From Pycnopodia helianthoides (Eukaryota > Echinodermata > Asteroidea > Forcipulatida > Asteriidae), in the NCBI GenBank assembly GCA_032158295.1, contig CM063254.1:1612001-1676000 (forward strand): a stretch of 64,000 bases of DNA. Reading direction: 5' to 3'. Position numbers and translations under genes: made by a program. Each line of letters begins with the position of its first letter. Position 1 is the stretch's first letter. Shown here in pieces: positions 51,201-57,522 of the stretch. Under the pieces are notes generated by a model, which made no database searches, had not been told where the DNA came from, and saw nothing but the letters and a program-made list of their open reading frames with translations.

Positions 51201-54200
51201 GCAAAACTCTGGTGTTTGAATGATTTGCATGCCTTGATGTGTTAAACTTCATTATTGTCAGTATCAAATTTCAACAAATTAAGGCAGAAAGATCATTTGT
51301 ACAACTGGTTTTCTGAAATCTGTGATCAATATTATGTGATTCATCATTGAATTTTCCTTCTTTTACTTTTCACTACAAGACAGTTGTTCTTTTCCTATCC
51401 AGTATTGCTTGTTGTTTTAGTGCAGCCATCTTTTATTTCCCATTCAAATCAATGTTGTCAAACTGAGGCTAAAAGGGAAACTGGTCCAGCTCATTGGATA
51501 CAGAGCTAACCAGTTTCCTCAGTTGCTACAACACACAGTAAAGCTGATACAAATGGTGTCAGCATTGCTCTATGTATATCGACTTCATCAGTGAATTCCA
51601 CGAGGAATCTAGTCCATGAAGCCGAGGAATTGCAAGAAGCTTTCTACAAATAGAGCCTTAATGCAATTACTACGTCCTTGTCATTGCAGAGATGTATTGT
51701 GGAGCATTCATTGTTACATACCTCCAGCACTCGGCCTGTAATGTACTGCTCACAGTGTGAACATCTTACTCCAAAGTTTTGCTGGTAATGCTTCTCACAG
51801 TAGGGCTTCCCTTCCCTAAAAACAAAATAAGATCAAAATCAAAATTCACTGACTCCTATAATGATGCCAGAATAATGTACAATTATTTCCAATACCATGA
51901 TAAGAGGCTCTGTGTTTTTGACTAATAAGAAATAAGTTGACCACTTTGTCGTACGATGATAAATTCACAGTAAGCTGACGTAAGTTGATGCATATTCACT
52001 GATCATGGCACATTTTACCTTGAAATTTCAATTTACTTTAAAGTTGCTATTTCACAACGTAATTAAGTTAGTCACAAAGCATTGAATAAAAGACTTAAAT
52101 CAAACATAAAGAACCCGGAATTTCAATTAAACTTTTGTCCTCGGAATTGACATTTTACAGTCATAAATAATCATGACTTCAATTACTGTTGTTTCACTTA
52201 GGCCTTGTAAAACTAATTGGTGAAGTGTCATCCATTAAATGATGGGTTAGAACCATTTTTCTCAGAGACCACAAATGCTTCATGTTGGGCCTCCCTACTT
52301 AGATTTGTATCTGTATAAAAACTCTATATTATCAGCCACAGCAGCCCTCTTTAAAGGCCCTGTACACTATTGGTAAGATCGAAAAACACAATGTTCACAG
52401 ATTCACACATAACTTACATGATTTAAAGTAAGTAATGGTAGAAAGGGTTCCTTAAAATATTTCTGCCTAAAATGCTATCGTTTCTGAGAAACGAGTAAAA
52501 CAATAGTAATTATCGCGCGCGATAATTTGAAAAAACAGAAAACACATAAGATCTCTTTTCACTATTTTCTCGTGACCTCGATGACCAATTGAGCTCAAAC
52601 TTTCACAGGTTTGTTTGTTCATGCATATGTTTAATCACACAAAATGTGGACACTGATTTTGAGCTGTTACCAAAAGTGTACAATACCTTTAAAGGGAAGG
52701 TATACGTTTGGTAATCACTCTTAAAATTAATGACAATAAAAACTTATTTGGTTAGAAGAACAGCAGCTTTCGATAGTATAAAGCATTTTGAGAATCATTT
52801 CACTTCGGAGTAAATATATCGGATTTTATCAGAAAAAAATTCAATATGAAAAGCGTTTCTGTCGGAAACATTTCTCAGATTGTGTATTCCAATGGCGGAT
52901 TGCTCTTCCTGCGTGGACAAAACCGTTCCGGATTTTCGGCGATATCTCAAAAACGCTACCACCTTTTGAAATGATATTTTCACAGGTTAGTTTTATTGTA
53001 TACATCTATATTTATATAGGATTAAAACAATCGATAGATTCCCAAAACCAAAGGCCTTTAACGTGTTCCCTGTAATGAAGACATAAATAATGAAGACAGA
53101 CATTTGTCACTCCAAAGAGTTGACAGAACATTGCTCCTTTCCAGTCTCCATTTGGTTCCATTGATCCTAAGCATACGGTCGGCAAGCATCAGGGCCCAAT
53201 GCATGTTATATAGCTGCTTAAGCCCAAAAAGTAGTTAAGCACAGCAAAATCATGCTTACCAGAATAAGGTTACGGGCCAAACAAACCATGTCACATGTAC
53301 AATTTGTGACTGATTTCTGCTTAGCAGAAAATTGTTCAGCAATATTTTCTGCTTAAGCAGCTCTATGAAATTGGGCATCAGGTTAAATGTAGAGGGTGAG
53401 AAAACCTAATGCATTAACTGCTGGTGTGGTTGAGATTTCGCACACTTTGCATAATTCACTTTATGCAATGTAGGCTGCTTGACATTATGCAAATCTACAT
53501 GCTAAGCCAGTCAACTGAGCTGCATGGCAAGTTACTTCAGCAAAACGATAATGAGGACCAAGTATTGGAACAATAATGGTATTTTTTGGCAGGAAACCAA
53601 TTTCTGCTAAGCAAGTTATTTCTATCCTAAGAAGAGTTTTGAGCTAAGCTAGCTTAACAGACACCTACCTTCCCATGTATTCCCCACTGAGAGGCTTGCT
53701 ACAGACGGCACACTTGAAGCAAGTAACATGCCAGTGTTTCTCCAGAGCAATCAGAGCCTGTCCATTCACTATCTCATGACTACAATGGGCACAACCTGGT
53801 CATTAGACAATAAGATATATCTCATGACTACAATGGGCACAACCTGGTCATTAGACAATAATATATATCTCATGACTACAATGGGCACAACCTGGTCATT
53901 AGACAATAAGATATATCTCATGACTACAATGGGCACAACCTGGTCATTAGACAATAAGATATATCTCATGACTACAATGGCACAACCCGGTCATTAGACA
54001 ATAATATATATCTCATGACTACAATGGGCACAATCTGGTCATTAGACAATAATATATATCTCATGACTACAATGGGCACAACCTGGTCATTAGACAATAA
54101 TATATATCTCATGACTACAATGGGCACAACCTGGTCATTAGACAATAAGACATACAATTCAACCCACTGTCAACCTCCACACAATATCAACGTATCAAAC

Positions 54201-55198
54201 CAATTACATTCAGGGTTGGATTTACAGGGAGGTCATTCTTGGCTTAAGAGCACTTCAAGTACGTTCCCATATCAATCCTGAAGTTTTAAAGAAAGTGCCT
54301 TGTTCTCTGCGAAAATGGACTTACCCCAAAACATAAATTTGTTCTAAGCATAGACTTCTTGCACTAGACATAGCAACTCTTCAACTTTTAAGCACTTTCT
54401 TTTGTTGTGATTTGTGAAACAAAAAAACAATGTAGATCTCTGTTTCAAGATTCAAAGTACAAATCGCTTAACTTAAAAGCAAAAATGTCCAGTGGAATAC
54501 TTTTTCAGTATTGGTGGATACATCATCGTTAAATTGTTAATCGTTGGATCGGTAATCGTTAGTTTCAACCATCAGTTTTAATCTGGTAGCTCAATGATTA
54601 TAAATGTAAGCAGTGCCTATCCCTAGAGATAAATTTCAATCTGTAAAATACTGTCAAAATCATTTGACTTGACATTTATATGTACGGGGCCCAGTTTCAT
54701 GGCTCTGCTTACTGCCAAATTCTGTGCTTGCGATCACCATTCTCCGCTTACTGTGCAAGTGCCGACTTTCTACACTAGCTGTGTAAGCGAAGAATGCCTA
54801 GTAACGTGGAGCACGCACGCGCACAGACAAAAATTCCCTGCTAACCTGTGAAATACGCTTGACGTAAGTGCGGACTTTCCTTCTTCCGTAAGCACCGATT
54901 CTTTGCTTATGGTAAGCAGAGCCATGAAATTTGGCCCAGGTGTGTTACAGAAGTAGTTCAGGAAATCGTTTTCAATTCACAGTAGATTTTAACACACTTT
55001 TGTTCTAAGTTTTGTTACTTACGTATGGTGGCAGTAACAGCTTGCTTAGGTTTGTTGGATGACTTCGACTTGGAGCTCTTCTTGTCCTTGGTAGGGAGTG
55101 TGCCATTAGGAGGTCCTTCTTTAGCAGCTGGACTACATTTGGTGCATAGGACGTCATTGCCATTGTATGTCACCTTCTCCCCAGGGGATATAGTCAAC
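21122..55198 (-). CDS. ABLIM: Actin-binding LIM protein (abLIM/UNC-115 family), 14 spliced exons, 5' end missing
   Basis: Spliced coding region read on the minus strand: 55198-55023, 53795-53669, 51815-51722, 49716-49629, 47759-47719, 46581-46513, 45525-45312, 38900-38682, 37583-37371, 29456-29413, 29126-29054, 28501-28268, 21757-21686, 21235-21122 (1778 nt, about 590 codons). Seen: AG/GT borders on every internal exon, matching phases at each junction, LIM zinc ligands (CAHC, HVTCFKC, YCEKHY, CSHC, YHPTCAKC, IWHPDC), a Ser/Pro-rich linker with REDWPGPPFPP, and a villin headpiece ending LKKMSLLF. Known for the family: four N-terminal LIM domains and a C-terminal headpiece link F-actin to signalling in axon guidance and muscle; the protein acts at the actin cytoskeleton. 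LIM1 and most of LIM2 are absent here, so upstream exons probably lie beyond 64000. Oddity: exon 12 does not keep one open frame. An orphan dematin-type protein is unlikely because dematins lack LIM domains. Confidence 0.93.
21394..21421. other. Perfect 12-bp hairpin with GCAA loop
   Basis: CTGTCCTTATCC, GCAA, GGATAAGGACAG. It lies in the last abLIM intron; a half copy follows near 21470. Confidence 0.7.
21686..21757 (-). CDS. ABLIM: abLIM exon: first half of villin headpiece
   Basis: 24 codons, phase 0 at both ends, reading IYPLGTLLTTNYRLPKDVDR and NNLE. (I/V)YP...L......LP.DVDR..LE is the N-terminal subdomain of the villin headpiece, where the Asp and Arg are conserved structural residues. 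Acceptor ATATATTTCAG, donor GTAAGA. Confidence 0.95.
21810..22345. repeat. 32-bp minisatellite, about 16 units
   Basis: Unit is ATTGGTACCTTTATCAACTA then CAGGTCAATTAA, with alternating variants (GGAACC for GGTACC, AAAGG for CAGG). Inside an abLIM intron, about 50 bases upstream of the headpiece exon. Confidence 0.95.
22360..24220. other. abLIM intron; degenerate GGACATAATGG repeats at 23190-23340
   Basis: About six imperfect copies of GGACATAATGG with spacing near 20 bases. Nothing else recognised. Confidence 0.5.
24250..24392 (+). repeat. Retroelement 3' end with (TTGTA)n tail
   Basis: AATGGGCTATATAAACAATG followed by TTGTA pentamers to about 24390, a common 3' end of invertebrate non-LTR elements. 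Confidence 0.5.
25194..25372 (+). repeat. Dispersed repeat, copy 1 of a pair in one intron
   Basis: Very similar to 27751-27927 in the same orientation, for example CTTCGTGGCAAGCTTCTCCA. Confidence 0.8.
25778..26171 (-). mobile_element. TTAA-flanked element, ACAGAATTGGTAAG family, reverse orientation
   Basis: Full-length 394-bp copy with TTAA at both edges and the GCTCACTGAGC internal hairpin. Confidence 0.85.
27394..27576. mobile_element. (GA)GCAAGTTCGGGTGG element, intact copy
   Basis: Left end GGGCAAGTTCACGTTGGCGA and right end CCACCCACCCGAACTTGCTC are inverted; central palindrome near CCAGTGCATGG. Confidence 0.75.
27751..27927 (+). repeat. Dispersed repeat, copy 2 of a pair in one intron
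   Basis: Partner of 25194-25372, about 2.55 kb away. Confidence 0.8.
28268..28501 (-). CDS. ABLIM: abLIM exon with a broken frame: Gly/Tyr/Pro repeats and pre-headpiece segment
   Basis: The strong acceptor (TTATTTTATTGCTGTCAG) opens in the frame expected from the upstream exon: LSDGYRSPGGCLSPPGYLSP. That frame then runs into TGA. The frame that joins the headpiece exon reads GYQSPPGFQSPPGFQSPNGY, then SSEDELRMLRITRGRSLPSV and QQK. Both halves share the same SPPG(Y/F) pattern, which suggests a one-base difference near 28429-28443. An internal acceptor (GGTTATCTCAG, exon from 28443) also restores the frame without any indel. Phase 0 at the 3' end joins QQK to IYPLGTLL exactly as in the family. 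Confidence 0.8.
28510..28760. repeat. A/T-rich retroelement remnant
   Basis: ATT run, then a block AACAGCGGTTAGCCGCCACT with a short palindrome, then an A-rich stretch. Resembles the 3' end of a SINE or LINE in reverse; not assigned. Confidence 0.35.
28882..29024. repeat. Dispersed inverted-repeat element, copy of 12527-12655
   Basis: Shares CAAAAGAATTCC and CAAGCACACAATGAAGACAC; C and G runs are expanded. Lies 30 bases from the donor of the exon at 29054. Confidence 0.7.
29054..29126 (-). CDS. ABLIM: abLIM exon: KSSSLP linker segment
   Basis: 24 codons and one base, reading TDAYRKSSSLPLSSRSGPPS and WFND. Resembles the K(S/A)SLP.Y stretch near the C-terminal linker of vertebrate abLIMs. Donor GTAAGT is strong; the acceptor GATATAG has a weak pyrimidine tract. 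Phase fits the exons on both sides. Confidence 0.8.
29413..29456 (-). CDS. ABLIM: abLIM short exon: linker before the headpiece
   Basis: 44 bases: two leading bases and 14 codons reading RSFTLPANMRNMSL. Acceptor TTCCTTCACAG and donor GTGAGT. Phase fits both neighbours, which is the main support because the peptide is short. The upstream intron is 7.9 kb and holds the hAT-like element and a SINE. Confidence 0.75.
29650..29814. mobile_element. GGCCCTTGTTGAAACCA inverted-repeat element
   Basis: Left GGCCCTTTTCGAAACCATGG and right CCGTGGTTTCAACAAGGGCC are inverted. Interior has GGCTTAGGCTGTGGCTTAGG repeats. Related fragments near 7985-8100 and 37950-38090. Confidence 0.7.
29830..31480. other. 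abLIM intron, nothing recognised
   Basis: No coding exon, RNA gene or multi-copy repeat identified. Confidence 0.45.
31485..31680 (+). repeat. Dispersed repeat with GCACAATATGC(T/A)GCCAATC
   Basis: Shares most of its length with 33660-33825, including TTGAAGTATTAGAC and the end CCAATCAAACCAG. Confidence 0.7.
31681..31841. mobile_element. Palindromic CCTAACTTAGGA element inside a repeat
   Basis: Repeated and inverted copies of CCTAA(C)TTAGGA, GGACGAGTTA and TAACTCG; separates the repeat at 31485 from the SINE body at 31842. Confidence 0.5.
31842..32077 (-). mobile_element. tRNA-derived SINE
   Basis: Minus strand: A box-like TGGCCGAGCGGATAAGAGC and B box GGGTTCGAGTCCTGG, then the body CTTAAGCAAGACACTTAACC and GGGACGTAAAGCCGTTGGTC. 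Same family at 46853-47130 and 38330-38516. Confidence 0.8.
32712..32855 (+). mobile_element. 108-bp retro-unit with 18-bp target duplication
   Basis: TAATTAACCTGTATTAAT occurs exactly at 32712-32729 and 32838-32855. The 108 bases between hold CTGAAGAC, GATCAG...CTGATC, GAAAC (hammerhead-like order), then GGTTCTTTTCAGAACCAACA (histone-type stem-loop), then CTCAAAAGAGATT. The long, variable-type duplication implies retroposition rather than a DNA transposon. Confidence 0.8.
33660..33825 (+). repeat. Dispersed repeat, second copy of 31485-31680
   Basis: Shares TTCAACATTCAGTATTTT(T/C)CTGC and the CCAATCAAACCAG end. Confidence 0.7.
33880..34560. mobile_element. hAT-like non-autonomous transposon with 8-bp target duplication
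   Basis: Termini TAAGCTTGGGCGATA and TATCGCCCAAGCTTA are perfect 15-bp inverted repeats, extended by ATATCGCGAT-rich arms. Flanks are ATGATATA at 33872-33879 and 34561-34568. An 8-bp duplication is typical of hAT elements. No transposase frame; 681 bp. Contains a 32-bp tandem near 34015-34085. Confidence 0.85.
34570..36040. other. abLIM intron; histone-type stem-loop at 35014, otherwise nothing recognised
   Basis: No coding exon seen. See the separate stem-loop entry. Confidence 0.45.
35014..35029 (-). other. Histone 3' stem-loop-like sequence, second exact copy
   Basis: Minus strand GGCTCTTTTCAGAGCC followed by ACC. About 40 bases 5' on the same strand is CTGATGA. Likely a degraded member of the 108-bp retro-unit family. 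Confidence 0.7.
36046..36228. mobile_element. (GA)GCAAGTTCGGGTGG element, intact copy
   Basis: Left GGGCAAGTTCGGGTTGGCGA and right TCGCCCACCCAAACTTACTC are inverted; near-identical to 27394-27576. Confidence 0.75.
37371..37583 (-). CDS. ABLIM: abLIM exon: charged linker
   Basis: 70 codons with two leading bases and one trailing base. Reads DLDLDANERKEENEMKDEV, then GKEILKEELSKTKLDNLDPR. GKEILKEEL resembles the GRLILKEEM block of vertebrate abLIM linkers. The middle is highly charged and could form a short helix. Acceptor AAAAATCTCAG, donor GTATGT. Confidence 0.9.
38330..38516 (-). mobile_element. tRNA-derived SINE, 5' part
   Basis: Minus strand GGCGTGTCATGGCCGAGCGG and TGGGTTCGAATCACGG (A and B boxes), then AGACACTAGTGCCCTTGAGC. 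Body truncated. Confidence 0.75.
38682..38900 (-). CDS. ABLIM: abLIM exon: dematin-like linker block
   Basis: 72 codons with two leading bases and one trailing base. Reads RYGRPRPKSAFESLMPKP near the start, REDWPGPPFPPTIKRWW near the end. The DWP.PP block is shared by abLIM and dematin linkers. The frame is open on the coding strand, and codon use is richer in G+C than the flanking introns. Acceptor TATTTTGCAG, donor GTGAGG. Confidence 0.9.
38980..40040. other. abLIM intron, nothing recognised
   Basis: Short ATT run near 39297; no exon or repeat family. Confidence 0.45.
40048..42970. repeat. 35-bp satellite array, about 80 units
   Basis: Unit AAGTGCACCTTGCAAGCTGA then AGCTATG(C/T)ACCAAGT. 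Variants mix (CTG/ATG, GC/GT/AC), with scattered one-base gaps. Lies in the 6.4-kb abLIM intron between exons ending at 45312 and starting at 38900. Each unit carries GTAAGT on the plus strand, opposite to the gene. Confidence 0.97.
42985..44155. other. abLIM intron, nothing recognised
   Basis: No coding or repeat signal identified. Confidence 0.45.
44161..44316. mobile_element. Diverged copy of the TAGATGGATTGCA element
   Basis: Ends near CATTGGCCGCCACCGTTGATG and CATCCAAGATGGTGGTCACTG, then CAATCCATCTA; compare 15268-15421. Confidence 0.5.
44702..44912. mobile_element. Inverted-repeat element (ACTAGTTAACCA ends)
   Basis: Left AATCAAAGACTAGTTAACCA is mirrored by TGGT-type ACTAATTAACCATTGGTCC near the right end. 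Single copy here. Confidence 0.45.
45217..45263 (-). CDS. Candidate alternative terminal exon of abLIM
   Basis: A good 3' splice site (polypyrimidine tract, then TTTAATAG) precedes 47 bases that, joined in phase to the exon ending at 45312, read EGKSESPWEQYKKDH and stop. The gap between the two is only 48 bases, so this could instead be simple read-through of the same frame, which also reaches this stop. Either product would lack the dematin-like blocks and the headpiece. No clear AATAAA was seen just downstream. Could be chance. Confidence 0.3.
45312..45525 (-). CDS. ABLIM: abLIM exon: Ser/Pro-rich linker ending FHRP
   Basis: 71 codons plus one base, opening TSPRARSLSPSSSRFHSP and closing PPTSPNFHRP. 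Very rich in SP and TP pairs, so likely disordered and a probable target of proline-directed kinases (inference). The FHRP-G ending matches a short conserved block of vertebrate abLIM linkers. Acceptor TTTGTTTCAG; donor GTAAAG is weaker. Reading on past the donor stays open for about 30 codons; see the separate candidate terminal exon. Confidence 0.9.
45570..45591. repeat. (GATA)n microsatellite
   Basis: Five GATA units in the abLIM intron just 5' of the exon at 45312-45525. Confidence 0.85.
45916..46107. mobile_element. GGGCCCAATTTCATAGAGCTG hairpin element
   Basis: Inverted ends GGGCCCAATTTCATAGAGCT and AGCTCTATAAAATTGGGCC. Interior nearly identical to 16056-16248. Confidence 0.75.
46226..46439. 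mobile_element. Long-arm inverted-repeat element (TATAGACCCATTGCACAAC)
   Basis: The two halves are inverted over nearly the full 214 bp, for example CCATTTTGGGTGTCGAAACG against CGTTTTGACACCCAAAATGG. Flanked by TA. Confidence 0.75.
46513..46581 (-). CDS. ABLIM: abLIM exon: post-LIM linker
   Basis: 23 codons, phase 0 at both ends, reading IVDLSPLKLKENAMLYDYNR and NRL. The position and the pattern of an acidic start, then (A/S)(I/M)LYD, resemble the segment after LIM4 in vertebrate abLIMs. Acceptor CATTTCCTTTCAG, donor GTGAGC. Confidence 0.8.
46853..47130 (+). mobile_element. tRNA-derived SINE, longest copy
   Basis: A box GTGGCCAAGCGGTTAAGAGC, B box GGGTTCGAGTCCTGG, then the body CTTAAGCAAGACACTTAAACC, GGGACGTAAAGCCATATGTC and AAGAACCCAGTT. 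The head looks like a Leu or Ser tRNA but does not fold as a functional tRNA. Confidence 0.8.
47216..47589. mobile_element. TTAA-flanked element, GGCACTGGACAC family
   Basis: Ends AAGGCACTGGACACTATG and AGGTGTCCAGTGCCTTTAA are inverted, with TTAA at both edges. Lies 130 bases downstream of the donor at 47719. Confidence 0.75.
47719..47759 (-). CDS. ABLIM: abLIM short exon: last ligands of LIM4
   Basis: Only 41 bases: two leading bases and 13 codons reading TEIWHPDCSKNLK. IWHPDC ends the LIM4 domain, as in other abLIMs where the corresponding stretch is G(T/S)E(I/V)WHP.C. Strong acceptor (TTTTTTTTGTCTTTAAAG) and GTAAGT donor. Too short to stand out as an open frame alone. Confidence 0.9.
48120..48290 (-). 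mobile_element. tRNA-derived repeat of a second type
   Basis: Minus strand GGTTTCTTTCCCTGCC, then B box TGGTTCAAATCCCGCC and CAGACTGGAGCCCTTGCATG. Confidence 0.5.
48955..49520. repeat. Telomere-like minisatellite, 17- to 20-bp units
   Basis: Units GGGCCCAGTAACCCATA, often with TTA between to give TAACCCATATTAGGGCCCAG. Each unit has TAACCC, and many have TTAGGG. Decays past 49380. Inside the abLIM intron, about 110 bases from the exon at 49629. Confidence 0.93.
49629..49716 (-). CDS. ABLIM: abLIM exon: core of LIM4
   Basis: Reads AGDKRYHPTCAKCGRC, then GSHFAEGEDMYIQ. YHPTCAKCGRC supplies the His and Cys ligands that bridge both zinc sites, and FAEGEDMY is the usual strand before the last ligands. 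Ends with one base (G) before a GTTAGT donor. The telomere-like array at 48955-49520 lies directly downstream in the intron. Confidence 0.95.
49836..50087. mobile_element. Inverted-repeat element, GTGCACAGCCACAATCATGG family
   Basis: Left GTGCACAGCCACAATCATGG and right CCATGATTGTGGCTGTGCAC are perfectly inverted over 20 bases. Second copy at 56041-56290. Confidence 0.8.
50100..51700. other. abLIM intron, nothing recognised
   Basis: A C run at 50903-50916; no exon or repeat family identified. Confidence 0.45.
51722..51815 (-). CDS. ABLIM: abLIM exon: end of LIM3, start of LIM4
   Basis: Reads EGKPYCEKHYQQNFGVRC, then SHCEQYITGRVLE. The YCEKHY motif closes the second zinc site of LIM3, and CSHC opens LIM4. 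Acceptor GTTTTTAG and donor GTATGT. One leading base; the exon ends on a full codon, which fits the next exon starting at phase 0. Confidence 0.95.
52351..52692. mobile_element. TTAA-flanked element, GGCCCTGTACACTATTGGTAAG variant
   Basis: Ends AAAGGCCCTGTACACTATTGG and its diverged mirror near AAAAGTGTACAATACCTTTAA. A perfect 20-bp palindrome, AATTATCGCGCGCGATAATT, is at 52508-52527. Confidence 0.7.
52689..53061. mobile_element. TTAA-flanked element abutting the previous one
   Basis: Starts TTAAAGGGAAGGTATACGTT and ends near GGCCTTTAA; it shares the TTAA at 52689-52692 with the left element. The inverted ends are weak. Confidence 0.5.
53192..53376. mobile_element. GGGCCCAAT-GCTGCTTAAGC hairpin element
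   Basis: Inverted ends GCTGCTTAAGC and GCTTAAGCAGC plus the interior shared with 16056-16248. Confidence 0.7.
53669..53795 (-). CDS. ABLIM: abLIM exon: first zinc finger of LIM3
   Basis: 41 full codons reading CAHCSHEIVNGQALIALEK, then HWHVTCFKCAVC, then SGEYMG. All four ligands of the first LIM3 zinc site and the first ligands of the second site are present, and QAL.AL.K.WHV.CFKC is the usual abLIM LIM3 signature. Leading GT joins the C left by the upstream exon to give Arg; trailing AG joins the G of the next exon. The acceptor (CTAATGACCAG) has a poor pyrimidine tract and lies at the edge of a 48-bp tandem array that copies this same exon border. Confidence 0.95.
53765..54156. repeat. 48-bp minisatellite made from the LIM3 exon's 3' splice site
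   Basis: Eight copies (counting the exon itself) of a unit whose minus strand reads TTATTGTCTAATGACCAG, then GTTGTGCCCATTGTAGTCAT and GAGATA. The first copy's second part is the start of the exon 53795-53669. Units differ by only a few bases, one with a 1-bp gap near 53980. Confidence 0.95.
54686..54938. mobile_element. GGGGCCCAGTTTCATGGCTCTGCTTA hairpin element
   Basis: Ends GGGCCCAGTTTCATGGCTCT and AGAGCCATGAAATTTGGCCC are inverted (one gap). Related in style to the GGGCCCAATTTCATAGAGCTG family. Confidence 0.7.
55023..55198 (-). CDS. ABLIM: abLIM exon: end of LIM2 and LIM2-LIM3 linker
   Basis: Acceptor CTATTTACAG at the 5' side and donor GTAAGT at the 3' side. The exon starts with one base completing a codon and ends with one base. 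It opens with LTISPGEKVTYNG and CTKC, matching the last zinc ligands of the second LIM domain in abLIMs. A Lys/Ser-rich low-complexity linker follows (KDKKSSKSKSSNKPK), expected to be flexible. The preceding exon (phase 2, carrying the HPxCFxC part of LIM2) was not found in 55200-64000. Confidence 0.88.
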
Positions 55199-55564
55199 CT
55201 GTAAATAGTTACAGACACAACATCATTAGCAATGACATTGTGAGTATGAGGTTATATACAACGTACAGTAGCACTGGCTATGGTATTGTAATGCTTTCTG
55301 ATATGATCGTCAGATAGACACTACTCTTTTAGTTGAGAATCCACAGTGCAACTACATCTCAAATCACCAACATGCTTAAAAAATAAATGGACAAATCATC
55401 ATGGGATAAGCACAAAATATCCATGAACTTTGGTGTGACCATTCACAAGCATGCAGTCACTGAACGTCTGTTCTGAAAAGTTTCTTCATTTCATTCCCGG
55501 TAATAATAAATTCTTGTGTCAAGAAACTTCCCTTTTTCGTTTCTTCCTCTTTCCGGGGGGAAGT

Positions 55565-55956
55565 TTAAAGGGACATTACAGAATTGGTAAGAATCTTTTT
55601 TGTAAAATATACTTTTGATCACAGATTTACATAAAACTTACACGGTCTAATGATGATGATAGAAGAAAACATCCCTTGAAATATTTCTGTCTGAAATGCC
55701 ATATTTGATGAGAAACGAATAAACTAATTTTCCGATTGGAGTTTATCGCTCAGTGAGCGTTTTATTCATTTGCTGAATCTATATGATTTCACGCAAATGT
55801 GTAATCGGTTTTTCACTATTTTTTGTGACCCAGATGGCCGATCGATCTCAAACTTCTACAGGTTTGTCAGTTTATGTATATGGTGGATTACATAAAGTGC
55901 TTACACTGCCAGCAACTGTTTTGTTAGCAAAAACCAATTCTGTAATGCTCCTTTAA
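55565..55956 (+). mobile_element. TTAA-flanked element, ACAGAATTGGTAAG family
   Basis: Full-length copy with TTAA edges; same orientation as 20365-20758. Confidence 0.85.
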
Positions 55957-56040
55957 GGGCAGTTAAAAGTGGAAGATTTGATTAGTTATTTGACACATTG
56001 TTAATAATTCTGTCTGTCATGTTCCCACCAGATATGCACA

Positions 56041-56290
56041 TGTGCACAGCCACAGTCATGGGTACACATTTTGTTGTGTCCATGTTATGAACAACACTTT
56101 GAAAACCAGTGATGTAACAGTTATTTCAATGTTTTTTGTAAATTGATTAACCAGCGGTGTGTGAATGAAGAGTAGAAAGTACTTGAGTTTGTCGAATCCA
56201 AGATCTGCAAAGAGTTACTAAAATATTTATGTGTCGTTCATTTGGTGTCTCTGTAACATAAAGTGTACCCATGATTGTGGCTGTGTACAC
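56041..56290. mobile_element. Inverted-repeat element, copy of 49836-50087
   Basis: Starts TGTGCACAGCCACAGTCATG; interior nearly identical, including TGATGTAACAGTTATTTCAA. Confidence 0.8.
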
Positions 56291-56299
56291 ATACAATAA

Positions 56300-57160
56300 C
56301 TTGATTCAAATGAGCATTCATGTGACATGCAAACGATCACCAAAATCGATTTAACACAACCTGATGCGTCATGTGCACAAGGTCTGTACTTTCCATATCA
56401 CTCTAATGTAATACTATACCCAGGAAGACTACAAATCACACATTGTGTTGCATAGATGTAACATTGGACGATCAAAGATGGAAATCTGGTTGTCAAGTTT
56501 AAAACAGTGAAATACATCAATAATATACTTTCTATTTGTCAACTGATGCAGTACCACAATTTTGTTTTAGAATAGTACTGCAAAAAACAGGACCTATGGC
56601 ATTTGAGACAAACATTAAAAATAAGTAGAAAAGAACCACCTCAAATTATTTTGAATATATTTAGTTTCTGTGCTTGATGTTAATGATTAATCATTCAACA
56701 AAAACTAATTAATTATTTATTATTTGATTTAAGGTGCTCTCTTATTGTACTTTCCGTGAACAATTTGACGCAAGCACGCTCAATTGTAGAGCTCATTAAT
56801 TAGAGTTCTAAAACAGGTAAAACCTTAGAAGTTGATACTCTGAATTGCTCAAGGTAAGGACAATGAGCTAGCACTTTTAACTTGAAATCTAGTTAGTCAC
56901 TTAGTAGAGTTAAACCTAAATCTAGTTAGTCAACTAGTAGAGTTAAACCTAACTTCAGACCAAAGAGTAGTCATTGATTAAAAAATCTACCATTAAGTGT
57001 ACATAGTTGTGTTAATCATTGTCAACTTCTGACCATTACCAGATTTAATGAGAATTAACTACAGGGAATGGCAGAGCAATCTACATGTAATTTCAAGCCA
57101 TTTATGACATGATTATTCATAGCTAGCTTTACTGCTGACTCCACTGCTTGATAACAGTGG
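56300..57160. other. Nothing recognised; short CTAGTTAGTCA(A/C) duplications at 56890-56945
   Basis: Two copies of AAATCTAGTTAGTCA followed by GTAGAGTTAAACCTAA. No coding signal. Confidence 0.4.
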
Positions 57161-57164
57161 AAAC

Positions 57165-57240
57165 CAATGTGGTCACTTCATACCCAAGTCACTTTGTACC
57201 CAAAATATCATACCCAGGTCCCTTTGTACCCAATCCACCT
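57165..57240. repeat. Short inverted relative of the 16-bp minisatellite
   Basis: About four degenerate units of CATACCCAAGTCACTTTGTA, the reverse complement of the array at 57523-57693. Confidence 0.7.
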
Positions 57241-57522
57241 CATACCTCAATTGTCACTGAGTCTCATGTGGTTGGCCTGCTAGATAAAAAACCTGTGTAT
57301 CACGGGCGTGCGTGGTTATTTACGTTGTTTGTTGGTAATGGCTAAATTTGGATTAACTTTTAAAAAAAAGGTTAAAACTGTGTGGTATTCCTAATCAAAA
57401 TGCGATTAAAATCGAGCCATACTTGCCCATCTGAATAGAGTAACAACGAGACACTTAAGTTTTAGTACACGAAGGTTGGATATAACATGGAGGAAGAAAC
57501 CCACAATGTCACGTGATATGCG

